The notes under the pieces are model-generated. The model was not told the DNA's origin, ran no database searches, and was given only the letters and a program-made list of their open reading frames with translations. The position numbers and the translations under genes were made by a program. From contig CAZTIG010000012.1 in NCBI GenBank assembly GCA_964613665.1, positions 21,048 through 85,047 of the forward strand: a DNA stretch of 64,000 nucleotides, in the 5' to 3' direction. Below, in pieces: positions 1 through 7,652 of the stretch. Each line of letters opens with the position of its first letter. Positions within the stretch are counted from its first letter, which is position 1. The DNA is from CAZQFV01 sp964613665 (GTDB lineage Bacteria; Chloroflexota; Chloroflexia; DTKN01).

Positions 1-77
1 GGACGATCACCCCCACCGGGGCACTACGGGCACAGAGCAGGCGTATCCGTCCCCTTCCCTACCACGCCGCACGGCAA

Positions 78-971
78 CTATGGGGCGACCTTGGTAGTCA
101 GGTCGACACCGTACCACTTCATGGAGAACTGGGTCAGGGTACCGTCCGCGTGCATGGCCCGGACGATCTCGTTCAGCTTGGCCAGCATCTTGTCCGATGC
201 ACCGCGGCTCTTGTCCAGGGCAAAGGCCAGCGGTTCGTAAAAGGCCGGCGTGCCGATGATCTTGATTGCCTCCCCCTTGTTGACGGCTTCCTGGAGGGTC
301 GGCAGGGCCGACATGGCGGCGTCCAGGCGGGTCCCGTCGCCCAGCGCCAGGTCCTGGATGGCTTCGGCATCGGTGGAGTACGGCTTCAAGACGGCGTTCG
401 CCGGCGGTGGATAGATCGCCGTCTCACCGACGATCTTCAGGGTGCCGCCCAGGTAGGCCTCGTAGGTGGTGGCGGTGCCGAACCCGATCTTCTTCCCGGC
501 CAGGTCTGCCGGGGACTTGATCGTGGTATTGGTCTTGTGGACGGCGAAGGCTGCGGGGGTGTAGTAGTAGGGATCGGTGAACCACAGGACGGCCTGGCGG
601 TCCTCGGTGATGGTCATGGACCCGATGCTCAGGTCCCAGCGCTTGCCCCAGTTGCCCGAGGTGATCAGGTCCCAGTCGGGAGTGACGAACTCGATCTGCA
701 CACCCAGGCGCTTGGCCACTTCCTTGGCCACATCGATGTCAAAGCCGTCGAGTTGGCCCTGGTCGTTCAGGAAGCTCTGGGGCGCATAGTTGGGGTCGGT
801 AGAGACCAGTAGCTTGCCGGCAGCCATGACCTCGTCCAGGAGGTCAGCCGGACCCGCTGCGGTCGGCTGTACCGCCGCTGTCGGCTCCGCGGCGGGGCCA
901 CAGGAAGCCAGAACGGGCACGATCAGGGCGAGGATCAGCAACCAGGTGCATACTACGCGCTTGTTCGACAC
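78..971 (-). CDS. Extracellular solute-binding lipoprotein (amino-acid ABC transporter type, SBP family 3)
   Basis: Binds a small polar solute outside the membrane and delivers it to an ABC importer; the family mostly binds amino acids. The 297-residue product starts with a basic n-region and hydrophobic core ending in a lipobox (VLAS-C24), so it is a predicted lipoprotein. The mature part has family-3 hallmarks: an early DPNYAP/F segment, GFDIDVAKEVAKRLG, a DLAGKKIGF hinge segment, and a C-terminal MHADGTLTQFSMKWYG segment. I chose the GTG at 971 because AGGAGG lies 6 nt upstream; an earlier in-frame GTG at 1001 has no such site. No permease or ATPase lies beside it; if there is one it is downstream, beyond the left edge. 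Ligand unknown. Confidence 0.9.
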   Translation of the reverse strand: MSNKRVVCTWLLILALIVPVLASCGPAAEPTAAVQPTAAGPADLLDEVMAAGKLLVSTDPNYAPQSFLNDQGQLDGFDIDVAKEVAKRLGVQIEFVTPDWDLITSGNWGKRWDLSIGSMTITEDRQAVLWFTDPYYYTPAAFAVHKTNTTIKSPADLAGKKIGFGTATTYEAYLGGTLKIVGETAIYPPPANAVLKPYSTDAEAIQDLALGDGTRLDAAMSALPTLQEAVNKGEAIKIIGTPAFYEPLAFALDKSRGASDKMLAKLNEIVRAMHADGTLTQFSMKWYGVDLTTKVAP

Positions 972-1064
972 GGTTCTCCTCCTCTTGGCTAGACCGGGCA
1001 CGTGAGCAAGAGCTGCTGACGATTTGCTTCACCTCCTCGACATGTGGACTCTGGTTCTGCCGCC

Positions 1065-1093
1065 AGTATACCGAAAAAAAGGCGATTCGTCAA
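1065..1093 (-). promoter_or_regulatory. Sigma70-type promoter of the solute-binding lipoprotein gene
   Basis: On the minus strand TTGACG (1093-1088) and TATACT (1070-1065) are 17 nt apart. The spacer holds a run of seven T. The leader to the GTG at 971 is about 90 nt. Confidence 0.75.
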
Positions 1094-1161
1094 GAGTCTG
1101 GGAAGCGGGGTCAACGCAAGCCCCCCGTGGTCGCATCGATCGGGCTGGAACACCGGTTCTT

Positions 1162-1214
1162 AGCCCGCTGAAAGCGGGCTTCCCACTACGTAGCCGGAGG
1201 ATTCATCCTCCGGC
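1162..1214. repeat. Two consecutive perfect hairpins in an intergenic region
   Basis: The 312-nt gap between the divergent genes starting at 971 and 1284 holds two promoters and, between them, two hairpins: an 8-bp stem AGCCCGCT/AGCGGGCT with a GAA loop (1162-1180) and a roughly 10-bp stem GCCGGAGGAT/ATCCTCCGGC with almost no loop (1193-1214). Neither has a T-run, so they are not plain terminators. They look like an intergenic repeat or structured element, but only this copy is in the window. Confidence 0.5.
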
Positions 1215-1219
1215 GAGGC

Positions 1220-1247
1220 TTGACATGGGGCTCTTTTCTGGTATACT
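1220..1247 (+). promoter_or_regulatory. Promoter of the LysM/M23 peptidase gene
   Basis: TTGACA (1220-1225) and TATACT (1242-1247) with a 16-nt spacer, beginning 5 nt after the second hairpin. It is followed by a short leader and an AGGAG site 6 nt before the ATG at 1284. Confidence 0.75.
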
Positions 1248-1283
1248 GCGTACTGTAGAGAACGATTCTCTCGAGGAGCACGG

Positions 1284-2561
1284 ATGGTCGAACCATCTCT
1301 GCGGTCCCAGCGGGGGCTGGTCAGAGGGCAGGATCCGAAACGACGGCAGGTACGGGAGGCAATCGGGGAAGCGCGCGAAGCGCTGCACGAAACATGGGGG
1401 GCGGCGGTGCCCACCGCGCAGCGAGCCCTTCCGTCGCTGGGGCGGTGGTGTTTTTGTCTGCTTGCCGGCCTGCGGCAGCGTGCCGCGGCCGGCGGGCGTA
1501 GCGCCCTGTCCCTGCGCCGCTCCCTGCCCACGCTGGCGCTGGCCATGCTGCTGGTGGCCACCGTCGCCAGCCAGGGCTTTGGCGTGAGTTTCGCCCACAC
1601 AGTCCCTCCGGAAGGCGGCGACGTGGCCCACCTGCTGGTGCGGTATCCGGGGGTGCCTTCCCTGGAAGCCTCTTTCGACTTTGCGGCCGCGCCGCTGACA
1701 CTCCATCGACGGTACACCGAGGTGGAGCCTGCGACGCTGTCCACAACCCTGTCGATCACGGATGCGACGCCGGGCAACGTGCTGGCGCGCAGCGCTGTGG
1801 TCACCTACACGGTTCAGGAGGGCGACACGCTCGACTCGATCGCCGCGCAGCACGGGGTCACCTCCTACACCATCTTCTGGGTGAATGGGCTGCACCGGCC
1901 GCAGGACATCGAGCCGGGCCTGGTGCTGACGATCCCGCCGCTCTCGGGTGTCCCCCACACCGTCCGGGCGGGGGAAACGCTGGACTCGGTCGCCGACCTG
2001 TACGGCGTGCGGGCGGGGAACATTGTCGGCTACCCCCCGAACGGGCTCAACTACCCGTATAACCTGGAACCGGGGCAGGATCTCTTTGTGCCCGGTGGGA
2101 TGATCGAGATCCCGGACTATTACGTGGAGGCCGGCACGAGGCCGCCTCCTACTCTGGTCAAGATGCCCGGCGGGGAGAAGCTGAGCTGGCCCACCGTGGG
2201 CGAGATTACCGGGCCGTTTGGCTGGAGCCGGGCCTACGGCGGCTACCACGATGGCCTGGACATCGCCAATGACTGGGGCACGCCGATCTACGCCGCGGCG
2301 GACGGGACGGTCGTCGAGGCCGGCTGGGGCGGGCTGGGCTGGTACGTTGTCATCGACCACGGCAACGGGTTCTCTACCGAGTACGGCCACATGGGCGACA
2401 GACCATTCGTCTCCGCGGGTGACACCGTGGCGAGGGGACAGCAGATTGGCCTGATGGGCCGCACGTACGGCCGCGGCGGCTACGCCACCGGCGTGCACCT
2501 CCACTTTGGCGTACGGCACCGCGGCATCCACATCGATCCCCTGCCCCTGTTGGAGCGATGA
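1284..2561 (+). CDS. Secreted LysM-domain M23 family metallopeptidase (peptidoglycan endopeptidase)
   Basis: Predicted cell-wall hydrolase of 425 residues. A cytoplasmic-looking N-terminus is followed by one hydrophobic segment (about residues 85-105), then two LysM peptidoglycan-binding modules (about 173-217 and 222-268, each opening with YTVQEGDTLDS- or HTVRAGETLDS-type sequence), a linker, and a C-terminal M23 domain (about 305-420). The zinc ligands of the family are visible: H and D in YHDGLDIA (about residue 323) and H in the HLHF motif (about 406), with the YGHM motif between. M23 enzymes cut peptide cross-links. AGGAG precedes the ATG at 1284. The stop is 7 nt before the thrC start, so the two genes are probably co-transcribed. 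Confidence 0.92.
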   Translation: MVEPSLRSQRGLVRGQDPKRRQVREAIGEAREALHETWGAAVPTAQRALPSLGRWCFCLLAGLRQRAAAGGRSALSLRRSLPTLALAMLLVATVASQGFGVSFAHTVPPEGGDVAHLLVRYPGVPSLEASFDFAAAPLTLHRRYTEVEPATLSTTLSITDATPGNVLARSAVVTYTVQEGDTLDSIAAQHGVTSYTIFWVNGLHRPQDIEPGLVLTIPPLSGVPHTVRAGETLDSVADLYGVRAGNIVGYPPNGLNYPYNLEPGQDLFVPGGMIEIPDYYVEAGTRPPPTLVKMPGGEKLSWPTVGEITGPFGWSRAYGGYHDGLDIANDWGTPIYAAADGTVVEAGWGGLGWYVVIDHGNGFSTEYGHMGDRPFVSAGDTVARGQQIGLMGRTYGRGGYATGVHLHFGVRHRGIHIDPLPLLER

Positions 2562-2568
2562 GGCTCTC

Positions 2569-3732
2569 GTGTCTCTTCTGACCCATCTGGAGTGCAGCCG
2601 CTGTGGGGAGTGCTTCGAACCCGCGCAGTGGGTCGGTCTCTGCCCGCACTGCGAGGGCCCTCTGCTGGCCCGCTACGACCTGACCGCGGCCGGCCGTTCC
2701 CTGCGCCGCGAGGTGCTGGCAGGCCGGCCGGCCAACCTGTGGCGCTACGCCGAGCTCCTCCCTGTACGCGATCCTGGCCCCCGGCTGACGCTCGGCGAGG
2801 GCTGGACGCCGCTGCTCCCGGCGGAGCGTCTGGGGGCCGCCCTGGGCCTGCCGCACCTGTTCATCAAGGAGGAGGGGCTCAACCCCACGGGCTCGTTCAA
2901 AGCCCGCGGCATGGCAGTGGCCGTGGCCCGGGCCTGCGAGCTGGGCGCACCCGGCTTCGTCCTGCCGTCTGCGGGCAATGCCGGGGGAGCGCTGGCGGCG
3001 TACGCGGCGCGGGCCGGCCGGCCGGCGCACGTCTTCCTCCCCAGCGATACCCCGGCCGCGTTCTTCCGCGAGTGCCAGGCGCTGGGCGCCCAGGTCACCG
3101 CGGTCCGCGGGCACATCGGCGACGCCGGCCGGGCGGCCCGCCAGGCAGCGGCGCAGAGCGGCCACTTCCTCCTCTCCACTCTGCAGGAGCCGTACCGCGT
3201 CGAGGGCAAAAAGACCATGGCCTTTGAGCTGGTGGAGCAGCTCGGTGGGGTGCCCGACGTCATCATCTACCCGGCCGGCGGCGGGACCGGCATCGTCGGC
3301 ATGTGGAAGGGTTTCGCCGAGCTGGAGGCGCTCGGCTGGATCGGGCCAGAGCGCCCGCGGCTGGTGGCGGTCCAGGTGGAGGGCTGCGCTCCGCTCGTGC
3401 GGGCTTTCCACGCCGGCGACGAGCGGGCCACCACCTGGGAGCGGCCGGCCGAGACGGTTGCCCTGGGGCTGCGCGTGCCCTCCGCCTGCGCCGATTTCCT
3501 CATCCTGCGCGCCCTGCGCGGGAGCCGGGGCAGCGCCGTCGCCGTGAGCGAGCAGGCCACGCGCGCGTCATGGGAGCACCTCTGCCGCAGCGAGGGGATC
3601 GTGGCCTGTCCGGAGGCCGGCGCGGCGCTGGCCGGGTTGGAGGAACTGGCCTGGCAGGGCTGGGTGCGGCCGGAGGAGAGAGTGGTTCTCTTCAACACGG
3701 CCAGCGGGCACAAGTACCTGGGCCTGGGCTAG
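2569..3732 (+). CDS. thrC: Threonine synthase
   Basis: PLP enzyme converting O-phospho-L-homoserine to L-threonine. The 387-residue product begins with a zinc-ribbon-like knuckle (Cys9, Cys12, Cys25, Cys28), as in many bacterial and archaeal threonine synthases, then a fold-type II PLP domain. The Schiff-base lysine is K111 in NPTGSFKARG, and the glycine-rich phosphate loop is GGGTGIVG. I chose the GTG at 2569, where ATGAGG lies 5 nt upstream and the cysteine knuckle follows at once; an upstream in-frame ATG at 2506 would lie inside the peptidase gene. The closely related threonine deaminase and cysteate synthase families are less likely given the zinc knuckle and C-terminus. Confidence 0.88.
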   Translation: MSLLTHLECSRCGECFEPAQWVGLCPHCEGPLLARYDLTAAGRSLRREVLAGRPANLWRYAELLPVRDPGPRLTLGEGWTPLLPAERLGAALGLPHLFIKEEGLNPTGSFKARGMAVAVARACELGAPGFVLPSAGNAGGALAAYAARAGRPAHVFLPSDTPAAFFRECQALGAQVTAVRGHIGDAGRAARQAAAQSGHFLLSTLQEPYRVEGKKTMAFELVEQLGGVPDVIIYPAGGGTGIVGMWKGFAELEALGWIGPERPRLVAVQVEGCAPLVRAFHAGDERATTWERPAETVALGLRVPSACADFLILRALRGSRGSAVAVSEQATRASWEHLCRSEGIVACPEAGAALAGLEELAWQGWVRPEERVVLFNTASGHKYLGLG

Positions 3733-3746
3733 CGCGCCGCCCGCGG

Positions 3747-4226
3747 TCAGGCCCCCTCCTGCGACGCAGGTTCCTCTCCGCGCCCTCGCCGCTCCTCCAC
3801 TGTCCCCATCCGGCGCACCCGGCCGAAGCCGAGGGGCGCGGCGCTGCCGGCCGCCGCCAGGAAGCCCTTGGTGAGGTCCTCGACCGTGGCCTCCAGCGTC
3901 GTCATGAACCGGGTGTAGGCGAACTCGCGCCGGGGGTCGCCCTCCTCCTCCCCGTAGACCAGCTCGAGCAGCTCCTCGACCATCTGATCGAGGCCCCAGA
4001 GCACGATGTGCAGCAGTTCGTGGACGACCGTCTCCTCGAGGTTCTCGCTGGCCGGCTCCTCATTCAGGAGCAGGACGGCCTTGCGGTCGTCGGCGTCGAT
4101 CTGGACGTCCCCCGATTTGCGCCAGGGGGCAGGCACGATCTCCACGCGGATATCCCAGTTCCCCAGGCGCAGGAGCGGCTGCCACTTGGCCAGGAGGACC
4201 TGCGCGACACTGCTGTCGACCTTCAT
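3747..4226 (-). CDS. Small HELLH zinc-metallopeptidase-like protein
   Basis: Unassigned 159-residue soluble protein. It carries a zincin signature HELLH (in ETVVHELLHIVLWG) followed about 15 residues later by an acidic stretch, then a helical region and an Arg/Glu-rich tail. Zinc binding is inferred from HExxH; no third ligand can be assigned confidently. It resembles small SprT- or phage-type zincins in outline but I cannot name a family. GGAGG stands 7 nt before the ATG at 4226, and a good promoter reads into it. The gene is convergent with thrC (14 nt apart) and divergent from leuS. Confidence 0.7.
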   Translation of the reverse strand: MKVDSSVAQVLLAKWQPLLRLGNWDIRVEIVPAPWRKSGDVQIDADDRKAVLLLNEEPASENLEETVVHELLHIVLWGLDQMVEELLELVYGEEEGDPRREFAYTRFMTTLEATVEDLTKGFLAAAGSAAPLGFGRVRRMGTVEERRGRGEEPASQEGA

Positions 4227-4260
4227 CGCGACCTCCACGGGTCTGGCTACCCCGACCGCT

Positions 4261-4289
4261 ATTCTACCGTGCCGACCGGCACAAGTCAA
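4261..4289 (-). promoter_or_regulatory. Promoter of the HELLH protein gene
   Basis: Minus-strand TTGACT (4289-4284) and TAGAAT (4266-4261), 17-nt spacer. Only 15 bp separate its -35 box from the -35 box of the divergent leuS leader promoter. Confidence 0.75.
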
Positions 4290-4304
4290 GAGGGCAGACT
4301 CTGT

Positions 4305-4333
4305 TTGACACATGTGCCGAAAGCTGCTATACT
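4305..4333 (+). promoter_or_regulatory. Promoter of the leuS T-box leader
   Basis: Consensus TTGACA (4305-4310) and TATACT (4328-4333) with a 17-nt spacer. Predicted transcript start is near 4340, giving a leader of about 390 nt before leuS. Confidence 0.85.
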
Positions 4334-4339
4334 TTACCC

Positions 4340-4631
4340 AGAATCGAACACGAAAGGCGGCGAGCGGGAGCAGTAGGCCCACCCAAGCAGAGAGCGGCCG
4401 GCCGGTGCGAGGCCGCGACAGGGCCGAACTCGCCCGGGAGCCGCGCTGGTGAGACACCGATTCGGCTGCCGCAGCGCACGTGCTAGCCAGCGCCGGATGG
4501 CCTCCGTTAGCGGGCCGTCGAGTGGGCCGGGTGTTTCTGGCCTCGTCCTTGGCAAGAGGACGGGCCTGGCCTGGCCAAGCAGGGTGGTACCACGGAACGC
4601 CTCCGTCCCTGGTCGGGATCGAGGCTTTTTT
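4340..4631 (+). promoter_or_regulatory. Leucine T-box riboswitch controlling leuS
   Basis: The leader has the parts of a T-box in the expected order. An AGTA (4372-4375) and the GAA (4426-4428) just before CTC (4429-4431) form the two strands of the specifier-loop S-turn, making CTC, a leucine codon, the specifier. An AGAGA motif lies in the distal stem I region. The T-box sequence AGGGTGGTACCACGG is at 4581-4595, and a terminator hairpin with T6 follows. T-boxes bind the cognate tRNA; uncharged tRNA stabilises the antiterminator, so leuS should be induced by leucine starvation. Stem boundaries were read by eye. Confidence 0.9.
4599..4631 (+). terminator. Regulated intrinsic terminator of the leucine T-box
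   Basis: Stem GCCTC-CG-TCCC (4599-4609) pairs with GGGA-TC-GAGGC (4615-4625), followed by six T (4626-4631). Its 5' arm directly follows the T-box sequence, as needed for the alternative antiterminator. Confidence 0.85.
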
Positions 4632-4673
4632 GATGAGGCCAACCGGGGCTGTTCGCCTTTTTCAGACGGGTTC

Positions 4674-4717
4674 GTTCTACATCCTGCGTCCTGCATCTTG
4701 CACCCTGCATCCTGCAC
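4674..4717. repeat. Heptamer-period tract (CATCCTG-type)
   Basis: Between the T-box terminator and leuS the sequence reads as consecutive 7-mers: CATCCTG CGTCCTG, then CATCTTG, CACCCTG, CATCCTG, CACGAGG. Period 7 with variation mostly at positions 2-5. The last unit merges into the leuS ribosome binding site. Confidence 0.8.
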
Positions 4718-4729
4718 GAGGAGGTCCCC

Positions 4730-7528
4730 ATGGCCGACCGCTACAATCCCGCCGCAATCGAGCCGAAGTGGCAACGCCAGTGGGAGGAGAGCGGGCTCTA
4801 CCGCACCACCGAAGACCCCCAGCACCCGAAGTGGTATTTCCTCACCATGCTCCCCTACCCCTCGGGCGACCTGCACCTGGGCCACTGGTACGCCATGGCC
4901 CCCTCCGACGCCCGGGCCCGCTACCTGCGCATGCGCGGCTACAACGTCTTCTTCCCCATCGGCTTCGACGCCTTCGGCCTTCCTGCCGAGAACGCCGCCA
5001 TCAAGCACGGCATCCACCCCCGGCAGTGGACCTATGAGAACATCGAGCGCATGCGCCGGCAGCTGCGCTCCATGGGGGCCATGTGGGCCTGGGATCGGGA
5101 AGCCGTCTCCTCCGACCCCGACTACTACCGCTGGACACAGTGGTTCTTTGTCCAGTTCTACAAGCGCGGCCTGGCCTACCGCAAGCACGCCCCGGTCGAC
5201 TTTTGTCCCACCTGCAACACCACCCTGGCCCGCGAGCAGGTCTGGGGGGAGGACCGCCACTGTGAGCGCTGCGGCACGCCGGTGATCAGGAAGGAGCTGA
5301 ACCAGTGGTTCTTCAAGATCACCGCGTACGCCGATGAGCTGCTCGATTTCTCGCGGATCGAGTGGCCCGAGCGCGTGCGGGCTATGCAGACCAACTGGAT
5401 CGGCCGCAGCGAGGGGGCCAACGTCACCTTCCCGGTCAGGGGAGCCACCGATATCGAGGTCTTTACCACCCGTCCCGACACCCTCTGGGGGGCGACCTTC
5501 ATGGTGCTGGCGCCTGAGCACCCGCTCGTGGAGCAGTTGACCACGCCGGAGCACGCCACCGAGGTGAGTGCCTATCAGCAGCAGGCTGCCCGGCAGACGG
5601 AGATCGAGCGCCTCTCAACCGAGAAGGAAAAGACCGGCGTCTTCACCGGTGGGTACGCCACCAATCCGGTCAACGGCGAAGAGATACCGGTCTGGATCGC
5701 CGACTACGTGATGATGACCTACGGGACAGGCGCGATCATGGCCGTGCCGGCGCACGACGAGCGCGACTTTGCCTTTGCCCTGAAGTACGGCCTGCCGATC
5801 ATCCCGGTCATCGCCCGCACCGACGGCCTGGCCAAGAGCCTGGTCTTTCCCGGCTCGGCGCGCCAGGGGCTGGCCGAGGCGCTGCACGCTGCGGGAATCT
5901 CCTTCGAGGCCGGCCCGGTCGGCGATGTCGGCGAAGGGCTCTACGTGACGCTGCACGGGGATGAGCAGATCGACGAGTACGTCCGCCTGATGCAGGAGCA
6001 CCTGCTTCCGGGCAACTGGAACGAGGTCGTCGGCGCGCGCTGGGCCTTTGTCTTTGACGACGGCGTCCGCGAGCTGGACTCGGTCCAGGCCGATCGCGAG
6101 ATCCTGGCCCGCTGCCGGTCCATCTATCCGCCCGTGAGCCGCAACCGCACCACGATGGAGATGCTCCACAGCCTGCCTTTCTACCGCGACGTGCTGTTCC
6201 ACGCCGAGCACGGCACCATGGTGCACTCTGGCGCCTTTAGCGGCACGCCGGGAGACGTGGCCGTCCAGCGGGTCACCGCCTGGCTGGCCGAGCGCGGCGC
6301 GGGCCGCTTCGCCGTCAACTACCGCCTGCGCGACTGGCTGATCTCGCGCCAGCGCTACTGGGGCGCACCGATTCCCATCGTCTACTGCCCGCAGTGCGGG
6401 ACCGTGCCGGTGCCGGAGGCAGAGCTTCCGGTGCTCCTGCCCGACGACGTGGACTTTCGCCCGACCGGGGAGTCGCCGCTCAAGTACCACGAGGGCTTTC
6501 TGCGCACGACCTGCCCGCAATGCGGCGGGCCGGCCGAGCGCGAGACCGACACGATGGACACGTTCGTCTGCTCCTCCTGGTACCAGTATCGCTACCTGAG
6601 CCCCCAGTACGACCAGGGCCCCTTTGATCCCGAGGCGGGCCGCTACTGGCTGCCGGTGGACCAGTACACCGGCGGGGTCGAGCACGCCACCATGCACCTG
6701 ATCTACACCCGCTTCTTCACCAAGGTGCTGCGCGACATGGGCCTGGTCTGGTTCGACGAGCCGATGGAGCGCCTGTTCAACCAGGGCACCATCCTGGGCG
6801 AGGACGGGGAGAAGATGAGCAAGTCGCGCGGCAACGTCGTCTCCCCGGACGACCTGGTGGGAAAGTACGGCGCCGACACGGTGCGCTGCTTCCTGATGTT
6901 CCTGGGCCCCTGGAACGAGGGGGCCCCCTGGAACAGCCAGGGCATCGAGGGGGTGCAGCGCTTCCTCAACCGCGTCTGGGCGTTGGTGGTGGAGGAACCG
7001 GAGCGGCGCGACCGGCCGGCCGAGATCGACGAGACGGCCCTGCGCCGGCTGGTGCACCGCACTATCCAGGTGGCCACGGCCGATATCGAGGCCTTTCGCT
7101 TCAACACCATGCTGGCCCGGTTGATGGAGCTGGCGAACGTGCTGATGAAGCTGCGCGAGACGCCGCTGCGCGGCGGGGCGGCCTGGGCGGAGGCGGTGGA
7201 CGCCCTGGTGCGCATGGTGGCCCCGCTGGCCCCGCACATCAGCGAGGAGCTGTGGGCGCGGCTGGGCCGGCCGTACAGCGTGCACACCCAGGCCTGGCCG
7301 GCCTTCGACCCGGCGCTGGCGGCGCTGGAGGAGGTCGAAATCGCCGTCCAGGTCAACGGCAAGGTACGGGCGCAGCTGCGCATCCCAGTCGACCTGCCCG
7401 AGGCCGATGTGCGGGAGCTGGCCCTGTCCCAGGAGCGGGTACAGCCCTTCCTGGCCGGGCAGGAGGTGGTCAAGGTCATCGTCGTGCCCCGCCGGCTGGT
7501 GAACGTCGTGGTGCGGCCGGCAAGGTGA
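4730..7528 (+). CDS. leuS: Leucyl-tRNA synthetase
   Basis: Charges tRNA-Leu; class I synthetase of 932 residues. The HIGH-type motif is HLGH (about residues 49-52) in PSGDLHLGHWYAM and the KMSKS motif is present in GEKMSKSRGN (about 700). The CP1 editing domain (TTRPDTLWGATF ... VPAHDERD) and C-terminal anticodon-binding and C-terminal domains are intact. It is longer than the usual 810-870 residues because about 115 residues (about 362-488) are inserted between VPAHDERDFAFALKYGLPI and the segment leading into YRLRDWLISRQRYWG. A perfect AGGAGG precedes the ATG, and expression is under the leucine T-box. Confidence 0.97.
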   Translation: MADRYNPAAIEPKWQRQWEESGLYRTTEDPQHPKWYFLTMLPYPSGDLHLGHWYAMAPSDARARYLRMRGYNVFFPIGFDAFGLPAENAAIKHGIHPRQWTYENIERMRRQLRSMGAMWAWDREAVSSDPDYYRWTQWFFVQFYKRGLAYRKHAPVDFCPTCNTTLAREQVWGEDRHCERCGTPVIRKELNQWFFKITAYADELLDFSRIEWPERVRAMQTNWIGRSEGANVTFPVRGATDIEVFTTRPDTLWGATFMVLAPEHPLVEQLTTPEHATEVSAYQQQAARQTEIERLSTEKEKTGVFTGGYATNPVNGEEIPVWIADYVMMTYGTGAIMAVPAHDERDFAFALKYGLPIIPVIARTDGLAKSLVFPGSARQGLAEALHAAGISFEAGPVGDVGEGLYVTLHGDEQIDEYVRLMQEHLLPGNWNEVVGARWAFVFDDGVRELDSVQADREILARCRSIYPPVSRNRTTMEMLHSLPFYRDVLFHAEHGTMVHSGAFSGTPGDVAVQRVTAWLAERGAGRFAVNYRLRDWLISRQRYWGAPIPIVYCPQCGTVPVPEAELPVLLPDDVDFRPTGESPLKYHEGFLRTTCPQCGGPAERETDTMDTFVCSSWYQYRYLSPQYDQGPFDPEAGRYWLPVDQYTGGVEHATMHLIYTRFFTKVLRDMGLVWFDEPMERLFNQGTILGEDGEKMSKSRGNVVSPDDLVGKYGADTVRCFLMFLGPWNEGAPWNSQGIEGVQRFLNRVWALVVEEPERRDRPAEIDETALRRLVHRTIQVATADIEAFRFNTMLARLMELANVLMKLRETPLRGGAAWAEAVDALVRMVAPLAPHISEELWARLGRPYSVHTQAWPAFDPALAALEEVEIAVQVNGKVRAQLRIPVDLPEADVRELALSQERVQPFLAGQEVVKVIVVPRRLVNVVVRPAR

Positions 7529-7652
7529 GCGGTCCAGCACGGCATGCCGGGTGCCCCGGGCGGCATCCACGCTGCCCCCATCTTGTGTGCGATCGATTGT
7601 CGAGAAAGCCGATTGGCGACAGCGGCTCTGCACGAGACCGATAGGAGTTGAC

